This document shows, in pieces, positions 40,492 through 51,319 of a DNA stretch of 64,000 nucleotides. The stretch spans positions 284,542 through 348,541 of the forward strand of contig NZ_JAAVJH010000006.1 in NCBI RefSeq assembly GCF_012035195.1, given 5' to 3'. A program made the translations under genes and the position numbers. Each line of letters starts with the position of its first letter. The stretch's first letter is position 1. Source of the stretch: Sphingomonas corticis (GTDB lineage: Bacteria > Pseudomonadota > Alphaproteobacteria > Sphingomonadales > Sphingomonadaceae). Under the pieces are notes generated by a model. That model ran no database searches, was not told the origin of the DNA, and was given only the letters and a program-made list of their open reading frames with translations.

Positions 40492-41450
40492 GGTGGGCGC
40501 TGCACCATCCACCGACGGTAGCGCATCCGGGCCGTCAACAGCACGCCGCTCGGATCGGACAGCAATTTCGCCCAGCCCAGAACGCGCTTCCCGCCACGTC
40601 GCAGGTCGCGATATCGGTTGAGGCGATCGCCGACCATAAAACTGCGTCGACAGAGGCGGGCTTGCCGATCGGCCGCGCCCCGTATCGCCGATCCGTGACG
40701 CAGACGAAGGGCATCGATCCGATCGGCAATTCCCTGAAAATTCATCTTGGTCCGTGACGAGCTGTTGGCGCGCTTGGAAAACCCACCCACGCGGGTCGTG
40801 TAGATGTAAAGTGGTTCGGCAAGGACGATGGCAGATGCGCCGAGCGCCAGCGCCTCCCCATGATAGATGAGGTCTTGCCCGTTGCCGCATTCCTCGTCGT
40901 ATCGTAGTCCGGTGCGTTCGACGAAGGATCGGCGAACAATCGGCTTGAGGATCGCATATTGCGGTCCGCCGAGACGACAGTTGCGGAAGTAGCGCTCCAT
41001 TGTGAGCGGTAGTACCGACCAGGACGGCGCAATCATGCGACGATGTTCGCGCTTGGCAATGCTGTCGTACAGGACCATATTGTCCATAACGTAGTCCGCG
41101 CCGACGCGCTCAGCCGCTTCGATCAAGGTGGCGATGCGTTCGGGCTTCCACGCGTCATCGGCATCTAGGATCGCAAGCCAATCGCCGGTCGCGTGAGCGA
41201 AACCGAGATTGCGCGCGGCACTGACTCCGCCGTTACGCTCTCTGATCACGGGCTTGACGATCGAATGTCTCGCCGCGAGATCTGCGATCAGATCTTGAGT
41301 TCCATCGCTTGATCCATCGTCTACAATGATAATCTCATGGCAAGGATAGGTCTGCGATAGCACGCTGCCCACCGCGCGCTCCAGCACCTCGCGAGCATTA
41401 TAGGCGGGAATGCTTACCGTGACCGTCGATCTGCTCACGTCCGTTCCCAT
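40476..41450 (-). CDS. GT2-family glycosyltransferase
   Basis: The 324-residue protein has a GT-A core: [33 protein letters not shown] and the metal-binding [11 protein letters not shown] near 92. It acts on surface glycan assembly with the neighbouring GT4 and flippase genes but is transcribed the other way. The ATG at 41450 (MGTDVSRS) is preferred; 41474 is possible. The coding region is visibly less GC-rich than its surroundings, a hint of horizontal acquisition. Confidence 0.83.
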   Translation of the reverse strand: MGTDVSRSTVTVSIPAYNAREVLERAVGSVLSQTYPCHEIIIVDDGSSDGTQDLIADLAARHSIVKPVIRERNGGVSAARNLGFAHATGDWLAILDADDAWKPERIATLIEAAERVGADYVMDNMVLYDSIAKREHRRMIAPSWSVLPLTMERYFRNCRLGGPQYAILKPIVRRSFVERTGLRYDEECGNGQDLIYHGEALALGASAIVLAEPLYIYTTRVGGFSKRANSSSRTKMNFQGIADRIDALRLRHGSAIRGAADRQARLCRRSFMVGDRLNRYRDLRRGGKRVLGWAKLLSDPSGVLLTARMRYRRWMVQRPPYTLG

Positions 41451-41574
41451 TGCTGCCCTGGCCTGCCCGTTCATATGCGATTGGCCTGGTGCAGACAACC
41501 TGAGGGGAACCTTACGTCGCCGATCCCTTCCGACGCTCTTTCCTCCCGCGCTCCGACGCCGTAAGCGCCTCGTC

Positions 41575-43032
41575 ATGAGCGACACGAACTATCGTATCCA
41601 GGGCGCCACCGGTGAGTGGGAGGTCGTCGTCGGCCTCGAAGTGCACGCGCAGGTGACGTCGAACGCCAAGCTCTTCTCCGGCGCGGCGACCGCCTTCGGT
41701 GCGGAGCCGAACACGCAGGTCAGCCTGGTCGACGCCGCCATGCCCGGGATGCTGCCCGTTCCCAATCGCGAGTGCATCCGCCAGGCGGTGCGCACCGGGA
41801 TGGCGATCGACGCGCAGATCAACCGCTGGTCGCGCTTCGACCGCAAGAATTATTTCTACGCCGATCTGCCGCAGGGGTATCAGATCAGCCAGCTCTACCA
41901 CCCGCTGGTGGGCGAGGGCGCGGTCGAGATCGAGGTGGAGGACGCGACGAAGACGATCGGCGTGGAGCGCATCCACGTCGAGCAGGACGCCGGCAAGCTG
42001 ATGCACGATCAGCACCCCACGCGCTCCTACGTCGACCTCAACCGCTCGGGCGTGGCGCTGATGGAGATCGTGTCGAAGCCCGACATGCGCTCGCCGGCGG
42101 AGGCTGGCGCGTACCTCACGAAGCTGCGCGCGATCCTGCGCTACGTCGGCTCGTGCGACGGCAACATGGACCAGGGATCGATGCGCGCCGACGTGAACGT
42201 CAGCGTCCGCCGACCGGGCGACCCGTTCGGCACGCGCACGGAGACGAAGAACGTCAATTCCGTCCGCTTCGTCATGGCCGCGATCGAGCATGAGGCGAAC
42301 CGCCAGGTCGAGGTGCTGGAGGCGGGCGGCGCCATCGTGCAGGAAACTCGGCTCTTCAATCCCGACACCGGCGCGACGCGGTCGATGCGGTCCAAGGAGG
42401 ATGCGCACGATTATCGCTACTTCCCCGACCCGGACCTGCTGCCGCTGGTGCTGGACGACGCATTCCTCGACGAGTGCCGGGCCTCGCTGCCCGAATTGCC
42501 CGACGCCAAGCGCGCCCGCTACGAGGCGCTGGGCATCACGCGCTACAATGCCGAGGTGCTCACCGCCGAGGTGGAGACCGCGCGCTGGTTCGACACGCTG
42601 TTGCAGGCCGGCGCCGCGCCCGTGGCGGCGGCGAACTGGGTCACCGGCGAGTTGTTCGGCGCACTGAACCGGCTGGACAAGGACATCACGCAGTCGCCGG
42701 TGACGCCAGGACAGGCGGCGGAGCTGCTGGCGCTGGTGGCGGACGGCACGCTGTCGGGCAGCCTGGCCAAGCAGGTGTTCGAAGCGATGCTGGAGACGGG
42801 CGATGCGCCGGGCAAGATCGTGGAGGAGCGCGGGCTGAAGCAGACCAGCGACACCGGTGCGATCGAGGCGGTGATCGCCGAGGTGCTGGCGAAGAATCCG
42901 AACCAGCTGGCGCAGTATCGCGGCGGCAAGGAGGCGCTGTTCGGCTTCTTCGTCGGACAGACGATGAAGGCGATGCAGGGCAAGGCCAATCCGCAGGTCG
43001 TGAACGAGCTGCTGAAGAAGGCGCTCGCCTGA
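41575..43032 (+). CDS. gatB: Asp/Glu-tRNA amidotransferase subunit B
   Basis: The 485-residue kinase subunit activates the mis-charged tRNA. The pattern [55 protein letters not shown] and the C-terminal tRNA-binding Yqey-like region ([21 protein letters not shown]) is clear. It is separated from gatCA by 4.6 kb and must have its own promoter in the 124-bp spacer after the GT2 gene. Confidence 0.98.
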   Translation: MSDTNYRIQGATGEWEVVVGLEVHAQVTSNAKLFSGAATAFGAEPNTQVSLVDAAMPGMLPVPNRECIRQAVRTGMAIDAQINRWSRFDRKNYFYADLPQGYQISQLYHPLVGEGAVEIEVEDATKTIGVERIHVEQDAGKLMHDQHPTRSYVDLNRSGVALMEIVSKPDMRSPAEAGAYLTKLRAILRYVGSCDGNMDQGSMRADVNVSVRRPGDPFGTRTETKNVNSVRFVMAAIEHEANRQVEVLEAGGAIVQETRLFNPDTGATRSMRSKEDAHDYRYFPDPDLLPLVLDDAFLDECRASLPELPDAKRARYEALGITRYNAEVLTAEVETARWFDTLLQAGAAPVAAANWVTGELFGALNRLDKDITQSPVTPGQAAELLALVADGTLSGSLAKQVFEAMLETGDAPGKIVEERGLKQTSDTGAIEAVIAEVLAKNPNQLAQYRGGKEALFGFFVGQTMKAMQGKANPQVVNELLKKALA

Positions 43033-43081
43033 CGGCGCCCGCTTGCGCTACGCTTGATCCATGTTGCATGGGGGCGGGGCG

Positions 43082-43552
43082 ATGTGGCGGTATCTGGCGG
43101 GCGGCGCGGCGGCGCTGCTGATGGTGGCGGCGGGCTGGCTGATCTTCTCCGGCCAGGCGCGCCCCGACGCCGTGCTGCCGGCGAGCGCGCCCGCGGTCCG
43201 GCAGCCACAGGCCGGCGTAGCGGGTGACCCGGAGGCGGCGCTACCCGCCGCGCCGGAACGGTCGCGGGAACAGAAGCGCTTCGACCGCTACGACAAGGAT
43301 CGCAACGCCACGATCACGCGCGACGAATATTTCGCGCCCCGGCGCAAGGCATTTGCGAAGCTGGACAAGGATCGCGACGGGCGGCTGTCGTTCGACGAGT
43401 GGGCGGTGAAGACGACCGACCGCTTCGCCGACGCCGACCGCGACCGCTCCGCCACGCTGACCGCGGCGGAGTTCGCGACGACGCGGCCGAAGCGGAGCGC
43501 GAAGCCGCGGTGCGTTTGCCCTGCTGCGGCGCCGGCGGAGACGGAAGAATAA
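43082..43552 (+). CDS. membrane-anchored EF-hand protein
   Basis: The 156-residue protein has one N-terminal hydrophobic segment (YLAGGAAALLMVAAGWLIF) and EF-hand-like calcium loops: DKDRNATITRDEY, DKDRDGRLSFDEW and DADRDRSATLTAAEF, from about residue 72. The ATG at 43082 has a GGGGCGGGGCG ribosome site; an upstream ATG at 43061 is possible. A role in calcium sensing at the cell surface is inferred. C-terminal CVC lies in a short tail. Confidence 0.78.
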   Translation: MWRYLAGGAAALLMVAAGWLIFSGQARPDAVLPASAPAVRQPQAGVAGDPEAALPAAPERSREQKRFDRYDKDRNATITRDEYFAPRRKAFAKLDKDRDGRLSFDEWAVKTTDRFADADRDRSATLTAAEFATTRPKRSAKPRCVCPAAAPAETEE

Positions 43553-43578
43553 GCACGTCGAACGGAGGCGCTCTCGTC

Positions 43579-43649
43579 CGTTCGGCTTGAGCGAAGTCGG
43601 AGGCTACGGGACCAGGCTGGCTGCGCATCGACTTCGCTCAGCGCGAACG
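43579..43649. repeat. intergenic inverted repeat before trmFO end
   Basis: The 21-bp arms at 43579-43599 and 43629-43649 are complementary at 18 of 21 positions and contain TGAGCGAAGTCG. They lie between the convergent EF-hand and trmFO genes and could stop transcription from either side. Confidence 0.65.
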
Positions 43650-43736
43650 GAGTTCATCGTTTGCCGCATGACCGTGGGGCCGCGTCGAGAATTTCGTGCC
43701 GGTGGCGCGCGAAGCGCCAGCGACCGAATCGAACGT

Positions 43737-45062
43737 TCAGGCCGCGATCCAGCCCGCCAGCGCCTCTCGCGCGCGGTCGGTGTACATCCGCTTGCGATCC
43801 GCCTTCTTCGAGCGGCCGGGGATGGGCGGGAACAGGCCGAAGTTGACGTTCATCGGCTGGTACGTCTCTGCTTCCGCCTCGCCGGTGATGTGCGACAGCA
43901 GCGCGCCCAATGCGGTCTCGCGTGGGGGCGGGGGCAGCGCCTTGCCAGCCAGTTCCGCGGCGGCGAAGCGGCCGGCGAGGAGGCCGATCGCGGCGCTCTC
44001 GACGTAGCCTTCGCACCCCGTCACTTGGCCGGCGAAGCGGATCGCCGGGCGCGACTTCAGCCGCAGCTCGCCGTCGAGCAGCTCGGGAGAGCGGAGGAAG
44101 GTGTTGCGGTGCAGGCCGCCCAACCGCGCGAACTCGGCCTTCTCCAGCCCCGGGATGGTGCGGAAGATGCGGACCTGCTCGGCATGCTTCAGCTTCGTCT
44201 GGAAGCCGACGATGTTCCACAGCGTGCCCTGCCGGTTGTCCTGCCGCAGCTGGACGCAGGCATAGGGCCAGCGCCCGGTGCGCGGGTCGTCGAGGCCGAC
44301 GCCCTTCATTGGGCCGAATCGCAGCGTCTCCACGCCTCGCTCGGCCATCACCTCGATCGGCATGCAGCCTTCGAAATACGGCACATTCTCCCACTCGCGA
44401 TACTCGGTCTTCTCCGCGGCGAGCAGCGCGGCGACGAAGGTGTGATACTCGTCCTTTGAGAGCGGGCAGTTGATGTAGTCGGTACCTTCGCCCTTGTTCC
44501 ACCGCGACTGGAACCACGCGGTCTCCATGTCGATCGAATCGCGATGAACGATCGGTGCGATCGCGTCGAAGAAGGCGAGCGCGTCGCGCCCGGTCTCCGC
44601 GCCGATCGCCTCCGACAGCGCGGGCGCGGTCAGCGGGCCGGTGGCGATGATCGCCGGACCGTCCGGCAAGGCGTCGATCCGCTCGCGCACGATCGCGATG
44701 TTCGGATGCGCGGACAGCGCGGCGGTGACGCCCTCGGAGAAGCCGTCGCGATCCACCGCCAGCGCGGAGCCGGCGGGCACGCGATGCACGTCACCCTCGC
44801 GCAGGATCAGAGAGCCGAGCGCCCGCATCTCCTGATGAAGCAAACCGACCGCGTTCGAATCGGCGTCGTCGCTGCGGAAGCTGTTCGAGCAGACCAGCTC
44901 GGCGAGGCCGTCGGTGTGGTGCGCGGGGGTCGCATCGCCGCCATCCTTCAAATTGGCGCCGCGCATCTCGCTCAGCCGCACGCGGAAACCCGCGTCGGCC
45001 AGCTGCCACGCCGCCTCTGACCCCGCCAGACCGCCGCCGATCACGTGAATGTCATGCGTCAT
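43737..45062 (-). CDS. trmFO: tRNA m5U54 methyltransferase (folate/FAD)
   Basis: The 441-residue flavoprotein methylates U54 of tRNA using methylenetetrahydrofolate. The FAD site is [18 protein letters not shown] (5-22); the catalytic cysteines are C58 ([11 protein letters not shown]) and C233 ([10 protein letters not shown]), and the conserved [12 protein letters not shown] and [10 protein letters not shown] blocks are present. Length is typical. It is divergent from the DUF488 gene. Confidence 0.96.
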   Translation of the reverse strand: MTHDIHVIGGGLAGSEAAWQLADAGFRVRLSEMRGANLKDGGDATPAHHTDGLAELVCSNSFRSDDADSNAVGLLHQEMRALGSLILREGDVHRVPAGSALAVDRDGFSEGVTAALSAHPNIAIVRERIDALPDGPAIIATGPLTAPALSEAIGAETGRDALAFFDAIAPIVHRDSIDMETAWFQSRWNKGEGTDYINCPLSKDEYHTFVAALLAAEKTEYREWENVPYFEGCMPIEVMAERGVETLRFGPMKGVGLDDPRTGRWPYACVQLRQDNRQGTLWNIVGFQTKLKHAEQVRIFRTIPGLEKAEFARLGGLHRNTFLRSPELLDGELRLKSRPAIRFAGQVTGCEGYVESAAIGLLAGRFAAAELAGKALPPPPRETALGALLSHITGEAEAETYQPMNVNFGLFPPIPGRSKKADRKRMYTDRAREALAGWIAA

Positions 45063-45136
45063 CGCCGCGCCTTACGCGGGGCGGGCGGCACAGGGCAACC
45101 GGTGGGCAGCGCCGCCTCGCGGTGATAGGTAGGCGC

Positions 45137-45571
45137 ATGACGACGATCTACACGATCGGCTATGAAGCGACGACGATGGCCGACTTCCTTGCCGCGCTCC
45201 ATGCCGCCGGGGTCAGGCGGGTGATCGACGTGCGCGCGCTGCCGCTGTCGCGCCGGCCCGGCTTCTCCAAGTCGATCCTCGCCGCCACGCTGGCGGAGGC
45301 GGGAATCGGCTACGTCCACCTGAAGGCGCTCGGCACGCCCAAGGCGGGGCGCGACGCGGCGAAGAAGGGCGACGTGGCGACGCTGGAGGCGGTGTACGAG
45401 CACCAGCTGGCGCTTCCCGAAGCGCAGGCGGCGGCGGCGCGGATGCGCGACCTGGCGGCGGAGATGCCGAGCGCGCTGCTGTGCTACGAACGCGATCCGT
45501 GCCACTGCCATCGCACGCTGCTGCTGGCGGCGGAGGGGGAGGGCGCCGAGGTGATCGACCTGTTCACCTGA
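45137..45571 (+). CDS. DUF488 family protein
   Basis: The 144-residue protein follows the DUF488 pattern: IYTIGYEATTMADFLAALH, VIDVRALPLSRRPGFSK and LLCYERDPCHCHRTLL near 117. The cysteine/histidine-rich end may bind metal. Molecular function of the family is unknown to me. The gene ends 3 bp from the convergent GH114 gene. Confidence 0.85.
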   Translation: MTTIYTIGYEATTMADFLAALHAAGVRRVIDVRALPLSRRPGFSKSILAATLAEAGIGYVHLKALGTPKAGRDAAKKGDVATLEAVYEHQLALPEAQAAAARMRDLAAEMPSALLCYERDPCHCHRTLLLAAEGEGAEVIDLFT

Positions 45572-45574
45572 TCC

Positions 45575-46456
45575 TTACGGGCAGGCGAAGCGGAAGCTGT
45601 CGTCCAGCGCCTCCGGCAGCACCAGCGTGCGCAGCCCTTCCGCCGCGGAGGCGGCGCAGAGCCGGTCGCGCACGCCGCCTGCGTTGGTGCGGTAGCGCGC
45701 AGCATATTCGGCGTTCAGCACCGGCTTTCCCGCGGCGACGAAGGCCGCGTAGCCCCCGCACTCGCCATATTCGTGGCATTGTTCGTTGACGGCGAAGTCG
45801 AACGAGGGTGCGAGGGCGGAGACCTGCGCCAGATCGTTCTTCAGCGCCACCGCCAGCCCGCGGCGATGCGCCTCCTCGGCCAGGAAGCGGTTGTAGGCGA
45901 GCTGGTCGGCGGCGGTTAGCGGCAGGCCGGCGCGGTTGTCCGGTTCGAACCCGTCGACGTTGTCGGGCTCCACGCCGTCGCACCCCTTGCCGGCGGCAAG
46001 CTCGAGCCGGCGGGTCATGATCGCGCGGACGTTGGCGGAGCGGATATCGAGCCATCGCTCGCCCGGCCAGCCGTCGAGCGGGTTGCCCATGTCAGCCGGG
46101 GCAAACGCGGCATAGTCGCTGCGCCAGTTCTCCGCGCTACCCGCGGAGAAATAGCAGACCACGCGCCGTCCCGCGGCATGAAGCGAGGCAATGGTCGCTG
46201 GCCGTGTATCGAACAGGTCGATGTCGTAGATGGCGACATCATAGCCGGTGTTGACGGTGCCGGTCAGCTGCCAGTGCCAGCCGTCACCCGCGTGCGGTGT
46301 CCAACGCGCGACGGGCGTGCCGCTCGGCGTGGGGGAGGGTGAAGGCGCCGGCGCCGGCGTCGGCGTCGCCGTGGCGACCGGCGCCGGTTCCTCATCCTCG
46401 CCTCCGGCACCGCACGCCGCCAGCGCCAGCAGCGCCGCGCCCGCTACCACTCTCAC
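45575..46456 (-). CDS. GH114-type endo-polygalactosaminidase lipoprotein
   Basis: The 293-residue product has a lipoprotein signal (VRVVAGAALLALAAC, lipobox LAAC), a proline/threonine linker and a GH114 domain: VAIYDIDLFDTRPATIASLH, VVCYFSAGSAENWRSD and CDGVEPDNVDGF with the acidic catalytic candidates. GH114 enzymes cleave alpha-1,4-galactosaminan, a biofilm polysaccharide. I start it at GTG 46456, 7 bp after the DUF952 stop, since upstream codons belong to DUF952. It is the last gene of the gyrA run. Confidence 0.8.
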   Translation of the reverse strand: MRVVAGAALLALAACGAGGEDEEPAPVATATPTPAPAPSPSPTPSGTPVARWTPHAGDGWHWQLTGTVNTGYDVAIYDIDLFDTRPATIASLHAAGRRVVCYFSAGSAENWRSDYAAFAPADMGNPLDGWPGERWLDIRSANVRAIMTRRLELAAGKGCDGVEPDNVDGFEPDNRAGLPLTAADQLAYNRFLAEEAHRRGLAVALKNDLAQVSALAPSFDFAVNEQCHEYGECGGYAAFVAAGKPVLNAEYAARYRTNAGGVRDRLCAASAAEGLRTLVLPEALDDSFRFACP

Positions 46457-46463
46457 TCGCGGA

Positions 46464-46814
46464 TCAGCCCGTGACGGGAAGCGCGACGCTGCCGTCCGCG
46501 TCGCGGTGCAGCGGGCCGTAGGCGACGACCGTCTCCAGCAGCAGCGCGTCGTAGAGGTGGGGGAACAGCTGGCCGCCACGCGATTCCTCCCAGCGAACGC
46601 GATCGGCGTAGGCGGCGAGGTCCACCGCGGCGACGTGCAGGTCGTCCCGCCCGGCGAAGTGACGGTCCACCGTCTCCGTCAGCTGGGCGGCGGTGGACAG
46701 GTGGATGTAGCCGTCGGCGCGATCGACCGGTGCGCCGTCGAACCGTCCGTCACGCTCCAGCGTCGCCATCTCGTCTGCGGTCAGCACCTTGTAGGCGGTC
46801 AGCGCCCGGCTCAT
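46464..46814 (-). CDS. DUF952 family protein
   Basis: The 116-residue protein has the DUF952 pattern: AYKVLTADEMATLERDGRF, DGYIHLSTAAQLTETVDRHF and RWEESRGGQLFPHLYDALLL. The ATG overlaps the gyrA stop (ATGA), so it is co-translated with gyrase subunit A. The family function is not known to me; it may bind a small ligand. Confidence 0.85.
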   Translation of the reverse strand: MSRALTAYKVLTADEMATLERDGRFDGAPVDRADGYIHLSTAAQLTETVDRHFAGRDDLHVAAVDLAAYADRVRWEESRGGQLFPHLYDALLLETVVAYGPLHRDADGSVALPVTG

Positions 46815-49633
46815 GCCTCGTCCTCCCCGTCGTCGCCGCCGTCGCCGTCCTCGTCGACGCGCTCGTCCATCGTGGCCGGCCCGGTGCCGTCGTCGACGAC
46901 CAGCCGGTCCCCGGCGTCCACGGGCGCGGCGGCGCCTTCCTCGGCGATCAGCGCCTCGGCCTCGTTCTCCGGCGCCTCCTCCTCGTCGATCTTCGCGGCG
47001 GAAACGACGTGCTCGCCCTCGCCCACGCGGAAGATGGTGACGCCCTGCGTGTTGCGGCCGGCGACGCGGATGTCCCCCACGGTGGTGCGGATCAGCTTGG
47101 CCTGGTCGGTCACCAGCATCAGCTGCTGCCCGTTATGCGCCGGGAAGCTGGCCACCACCGGCCCGTTGCGGTCGGAGGTGACGATATTGGTGATGCCCTG
47201 TCCGCCGCGGTTGGTGCGTCGGTACTCATAGGCGGAGGTGCGCTTGCCATAGCCGTTGGCGGTGACAGTGAGGATGAACTCCTCCGCCGCCTCGAACTCC
47301 GCCATCCGCTCGGACGACAGCGTCACCTCGCGCTCCCCGTCCTTCCAGCGCGCCGCCTTCAGATACGCCTCGCGCTCCGCCGGCGTGGCGTCGAAGCCGC
47401 CCAGCACGGACAGCGAGATCACCTCGTCGCCGTCCGCCAGCCGCGCGCCGCGCACGCCCGCCGAATCGCGGCTCTGGAACTCGCGCACGTCGGTCGCCGC
47501 GAAGCGGATGGCGCGGCCCTGGCGCGTGGCGAGCAGGACGTCGTCACTCTCCGTCAGCAACGAGACGCCGATCAGCCGGTCGTCCGACCCCTCGTCGAAG
47601 CGCATCGCAATCTTGCCCGACTGGCGGATGTTGGCGAAGGCATCCATCGAGTTGCGGCGCACCGATCCCTTCGCCGTGGCGAACATCACGTGCAGGTCGC
47701 CCCATTTCGCCTCGTCCTCGGGCAGCGGCAGGACGGTGGAGATCGTCTCCCCCTGCGCCAGCGGCAGCAGGTTCACCATCGGCCGCCCGCGGGTCGCCGG
47801 GCCGCCCTCGGGCAGGCGCCACACCTTCAGCCGGTAGACCTTGCCCGCGGTGGAGAAGAACAGCACCGGCGTGTGCGTCGAGGTGACGAAGAGGCTGGTG
47901 ATCGCATCCTCGTCCTTGGTCGCCATGCCCGCGCGCCCCTTGCCGCCGCGCTTCTGCGCGCGGAAGGTGTCGAGCGGGGTGCGCTTGATATACCCCTCCA
48001 TGGTGACGGTGACGACCATCTCCTCGCGCTCGATCAGGTCCTCGTCCTCGATCCCGTCGGCGGCGGCGGCGATCTCCGTGCGGCGCGGCGTCGCGAACTG
48101 CGCGCGCACGTCGGCGAATTCCTGCCGCATCACGGCGTAGAGCTTCACCCGGTCGGCGAGGATCGCGAGCAGCTCCGCGATCGAATCGGCCAGCGCCTTC
48201 AGCTCGTCGCCGATCTCGTCGCGACCCAGCGCGGTGAGACGGTGGAGCCTGAGGTCGAGAATGGCGCGGACCTGTACCTCGCTGAGGCGATACGTGTCGC
48301 CGTCGACGTCGCTCTCCAGCGCCTCGACCAGCCGCAGGTAGCCCGCGATCTCGGCGATCGGCCACTCGCGCGCCAGCAGCTTCGCGCGCGCCTCCGCCGG
48401 GCTGGCGGAACCGCGGATGATGCGGACCACCTCGTCCAGGTTGGTGACGGCGATGACCAGGCCGAGCAGGATATGTGCCCGCTCTCGCGCCTTGTTCAGC
48501 TCGAACTTGGAGCGGCGGGTGATGACCTGCTCGCGGAACTGCACGAACGCGCTGATGATGTCGCGCAGGTTCAGCAGCTCGGGCCGTCCGCCGCGGATCG
48601 CCAGCATGTTGGCGGGGAAGCTGCCCTGCGCCGGCGTGTGCCGCCACAGCTGGTTCAGCACCACCTCGGGCGTCGCGTCGCGCTTCAGGTCGATGACGAC
48701 GCGCACGCCCTGGCGGTTCGATTCGTCGCGCACGTCGGCGATGCCCTCGATCCGTTTGTCCTTGGCGGCCTCGGCGATCTTCTCGACCAGCGCGTTCTTG
48801 CCCTGCTGGAACGGGATTTCCGTCAATACGATCGACGTGCGACCCTCGCCCCGCGCGGCGCCGCGGCCCTGCTCGATCACGTGGCGGCTGCGCACGATGA
48901 TCGACCCGCGCCCGCTCTCATAGGCGGAGCGCGCGCCGGCGCGGCCCAGGATGATCGCGCCGGTCGGGAAGTCCGGACCGGGGACGATCTGCATCAGCTC
49001 CTCGGTGGTGATCGCGCCGTTGTCGAGGTAGGCGACGCAGGCGTCGATCACCTCCCCCAGATTGTGCGGCGGGATGTTCGTCGCCATGCCGACGGCGATG
49101 CCGCCCGCGCCGTTGACCAGCAGGTTGGGGAAGCGCGCGGGCAGCACCTGCGGCTCGCGTTCCGACCCGTCGTAGTTCGGCTGGAAATCGACCGTGTCCT
49201 TGTCGAGATCCTCCATGAGGAAGTTCGCCGACTTCGCCAGCCGCGCCTCGGTGTAGCGCATCGCGGCGGGGGGATCGGGATCCATCGAGCCGAAGTTGCC
49301 CTGGCCGTCGATCAGCGGCAGCCGCATCGACCAGTCCTGCGTCATGCGCGCCAGGGCGTCGTAGATCGCGGTGTCGCCGTGCGGGTGGTACTTACCGATC
49401 ACGTCGCCGACGATGCGCGCGGATTTGCGGAACGGGCGGTTGTAGAGGAACCCGCTCTCGTTCGCCGAGTAGAGGATGCGGCGATGCACCGGCTTCAGCC
49501 CGTCGCGCACGTCGGGCAGCGCGCGCGCCACGATCACGCTCATCGCGTAGTCGAGGTAGCTCGTCTTCATCTCCTCGACGATGGAGATCGGCGCGATGTC
49601 TGACGGGTCGGCGAGCAGGGTCTCGTCGGTCAA
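46811..49633 (-). CDS. gyrA: DNA gyrase subunit A
   Basis: The 940-residue enzyme cuts and reseals DNA in supercoiling. The catalytic tyrosine is Y127 (MRYTEARL), the quinolone-determining segment reads [15 protein letters not shown] with T88 and D92 at the E. coli 83 and 87 positions, and the GyrA box [10 protein letters not shown] distinguishes it from ParC. The C-terminal beta-pinwheel is followed by a very acidic tail. The start codon is TTG at 49633, with no usable ATG upstream. It is preceded by yaaA and an SDR gene and coupled to DUF952. Confidence 0.97.
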   Translation of the reverse strand: MTDETLLADPSDIAPISIVEEMKTSYLDYAMSVIVARALPDVRDGLKPVHRRILYSANESGFLYNRPFRKSARIVGDVIGKYHPHGDTAIYDALARMTQDWSMRLPLIDGQGNFGSMDPDPPAAMRYTEARLAKSANFLMEDLDKDTVDFQPNYDGSEREPQVLPARFPNLLVNGAGGIAVGMATNIPPHNLGEVIDACVAYLDNGAITTEELMQIVPGPDFPTGAIILGRAGARSAYESGRGSIIVRSRHVIEQGRGAARGEGRTSIVLTEIPFQQGKNALVEKIAEAAKDKRIEGIADVRDESNRQGVRVVIDLKRDATPEVVLNQLWRHTPAQGSFPANMLAIRGGRPELLNLRDIISAFVQFREQVITRRSKFELNKARERAHILLGLVIAVTNLDEVVRIIRGSASPAEARAKLLAREWPIAEIAGYLRLVEALESDVDGDTYRLSEVQVRAILDLRLHRLTALGRDEIGDELKALADSIAELLAILADRVKLYAVMRQEFADVRAQFATPRRTEIAAAADGIEDEDLIEREEMVVTVTMEGYIKRTPLDTFRAQKRGGKGRAGMATKDEDAITSLFVTSTHTPVLFFSTAGKVYRLKVWRLPEGGPATRGRPMVNLLPLAQGETISTVLPLPEDEAKWGDLHVMFATAKGSVRRNSMDAFANIRQSGKIAMRFDEGSDDRLIGVSLLTESDDVLLATRQGRAIRFAATDVREFQSRDSAGVRGARLADGDEVISLSVLGGFDATPAEREAYLKAARWKDGEREVTLSSERMAEFEAAEEFILTVTANGYGKRTSAYEYRRTNRGGQGITNIVTSDRNGPVVASFPAHNGQQLMLVTDQAKLIRTTVGDIRVAGRNTQGVTIFRVGEGEHVVSAAKIDEEEAPENEAEALIAEEGAAAPVDAGDRLVVDDGTGPATMDERVDEDGDGGDDGEDEA

Positions 49634-49735
49634 GGAAGCTCTTTCGTTCGAAGGTGTCGTTGCGGGGCCGATGTAGGCCCGCGCGACCGCAAAGTCACGC
49701 GCACGCGTACGCGCGCGAGGATGCGGGGCGGATGG

Positions 49736-50395
49736 CTACGGCGCGATCTCCGTGCCGTCCCACGCGAACAGCCTGCCGCTGTCGGCGGGACGCAGGCCGT
49801 CGATCACGTCGAGCAGCTGCACTGCGGCACGACCGGGCGAGAACAGGTCGCGCCCGGCCTGCTGGAACGGCTTCGACAGGCGCGTGTCCACCGTGCCGGG
49901 ATGCAGCGCGACCACGATCCCGCGCTCGTTGCGGCGGCGATCCTCCACCGCCAGCGTGCGCACCAGCTGGTTCAGCGCCGCCTTGGCCGCGCGATAGCCG
50001 TACCAGCCGCCCAGCCGGTTGTCGGAGATGCTGCCCACCCGCGCGGACAGCACGGCGAAGACGGTGCGCCCCGTGCGCGGCATCACCGGCAGGAAATGCT
50101 TGGCGACCAGCGCGGGGCCGATCGCGTTCACCGCGAACTGCCGCGCCAGCCACGCCGGGTCGAGCTCGCGGATCGACTTTTCCGGCCCCAGTCCGTCCTC
50201 GTGAAGCAGCCCGGTGGCGACGATCACGCGCGATGGCGCGCCGACCCGCGCGGCGGCGGCGGCGATGCCGGCCTCGTCGGTCAGCTCCAGCTCCGCGCGG
50301 GTCAGGCGGTGGACGGTCTCGCCCTCCTCCGCGATCGCGTCGGCCAGCGCGGCGCCGATCCCGCCCCCGGCGCCGATGACGACGGTGGCGCTCAT
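49736..50395 (-). CDS. SDR-family oxidoreductase
   Basis: The 219-residue protein has the nucleotide-binding motif VIGAGGGIGAALADAIAEEG at 5-24 and the active-site Tyr and Lys in WYGYRAAKAALNQL near 136. It is a short-chain dehydrogenase with unknown substrate. The ATG overlaps the yaaA stop (ATGA), and gyrA follows after about 100 bp on the same strand. Confidence 0.85.
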   Translation of the reverse strand: MSATVVIGAGGGIGAALADAIAEEGETVHRLTRAELELTDEAGIAAAAARVGAPSRVIVATGLLHEDGLGPEKSIRELDPAWLARQFAVNAIGPALVAKHFLPVMPRTGRTVFAVLSARVGSISDNRLGGWYGYRAAKAALNQLVRTLAVEDRRRNERGIVVALHPGTVDTRLSKPFQQAGRDLFSPGRAAVQLLDVIDGLRPADSGRLFAWDGTEIAP

Positions 50396-51138
50396 GCCCG
50401 CCGCCGGAAGGTCCAGCCGTCCGCCGTGCTGGCATCGGCATCATAGGCGTAGCCTGCGCTGTCGAAGCCGCGCATCGCATCGGCGTCGGTCACGTGATGC
50501 TCCGCCATCCAGCGTGCCATCATGCCCCGCGCCTTCTTCGCGTGGAAGCTGACGAAGCGGCCGTCCGCCTCCCGGAAGTCGACGGCGATCACGCGGACGG
50601 CGGCGGGCAGCCGGCCGTCCACCGCCGCCCAATATTCCTGGCTGGCGAGGTTCAGGACGGTGCCGGTGCCCTCCGTGCCGACATCCTCGGCCAGCGCCGA
50701 TGCGATGCGGTCGCCCCACCAGTCCGTCAGTTTCCGCCGCCGCGGTGCCCATCGCGTGCCCATCTCCAGTCGATAGGGGCGCATCGCGTCGAGCGGGCGC
50801 AGCAGGCCGTAGAGCCCGGACAGCAGCCGCAGATGGCCTTGCGCGAAGCGCACCGCCTCCGCGTCCAGCGTCGCGGCCTCCAGCCCGGCATAGACGTCGC
50901 CGGCGAAGGTGTAGAGCGCTGGGCGCTCCGCCGCCGTATCGAAGTCGCGGAAGCGATCGGCGTTCAGCTTCGCCAGCGCGGGCGAGATGTGCATCAGCTC
51001 GGCGAGCTTCTTCTGCGTCAGGTGCGATGCCGCCTTCGCCAGCACCGCCGCCTCCGCGGCGAAGCGCGCCGGCGTGGCGGGAAAGGGCGGCGGAGTGGCG
51101 AGGTCCAGCGTCTTGGCTGGTGACAGGACGGCGATCAT
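50392..51138 (-). CDS. yaaA: YaaA-family peroxide stress protein
   Basis: The 248-residue protein matches YaaA (DUF328): MIAVLSPAKTLDLATPPP, LTQKKLAELMHISPALAKLN, RPALYTFAGDVYAGLEA, and VIAVDFREADGRFVSFHAKKARGMMARWM. YaaA protects against oxidative DNA damage by limiting free iron. The ATG at 51138 starts the conserved first strand; the upstream extension is not conserved in character. It is divergent from a TPR-like protein gene. Confidence 0.93.
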   Translation of the reverse strand: MIAVLSPAKTLDLATPPPFPATPARFAAEAAVLAKAASHLTQKKLAELMHISPALAKLNADRFRDFDTAAERPALYTFAGDVYAGLEAATLDAEAVRFAQGHLRLLSGLYGLLRPLDAMRPYRLEMGTRWAPRRRKLTDWWGDRIASALAEDVGTEGTGTVLNLASQEYWAAVDGRLPAAVRVIAVDFREADGRFVSFHAKKARGMMARWMAEHHVTDADAMRGFDSAGYAYDADASTADGWTFRRRA

Positions 51139-51319
51139 CGTACCCGCGTCGCTATCCGTGCCGGTGGCCAGCTTCAACCGCTACTTGGAACCCGACGCGT
51201 TCAATCCCGGTTCAGCGCGTGCGGGGCAGGGCCTGTCCACTTTCCTTGAACCTGCGCCGGGCCGCCCGTAGAGAGGCGGCTCCGGCGACCAACGCCCGCG
51301 AGATCGGAGAGACGTGTCG

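Noticed and set aside
46730..49603. 957-aa open frame on the plus strand opposite gyrA
   Set aside because: Antisense shadow of gyrA with biased composition and no recognisable motif.
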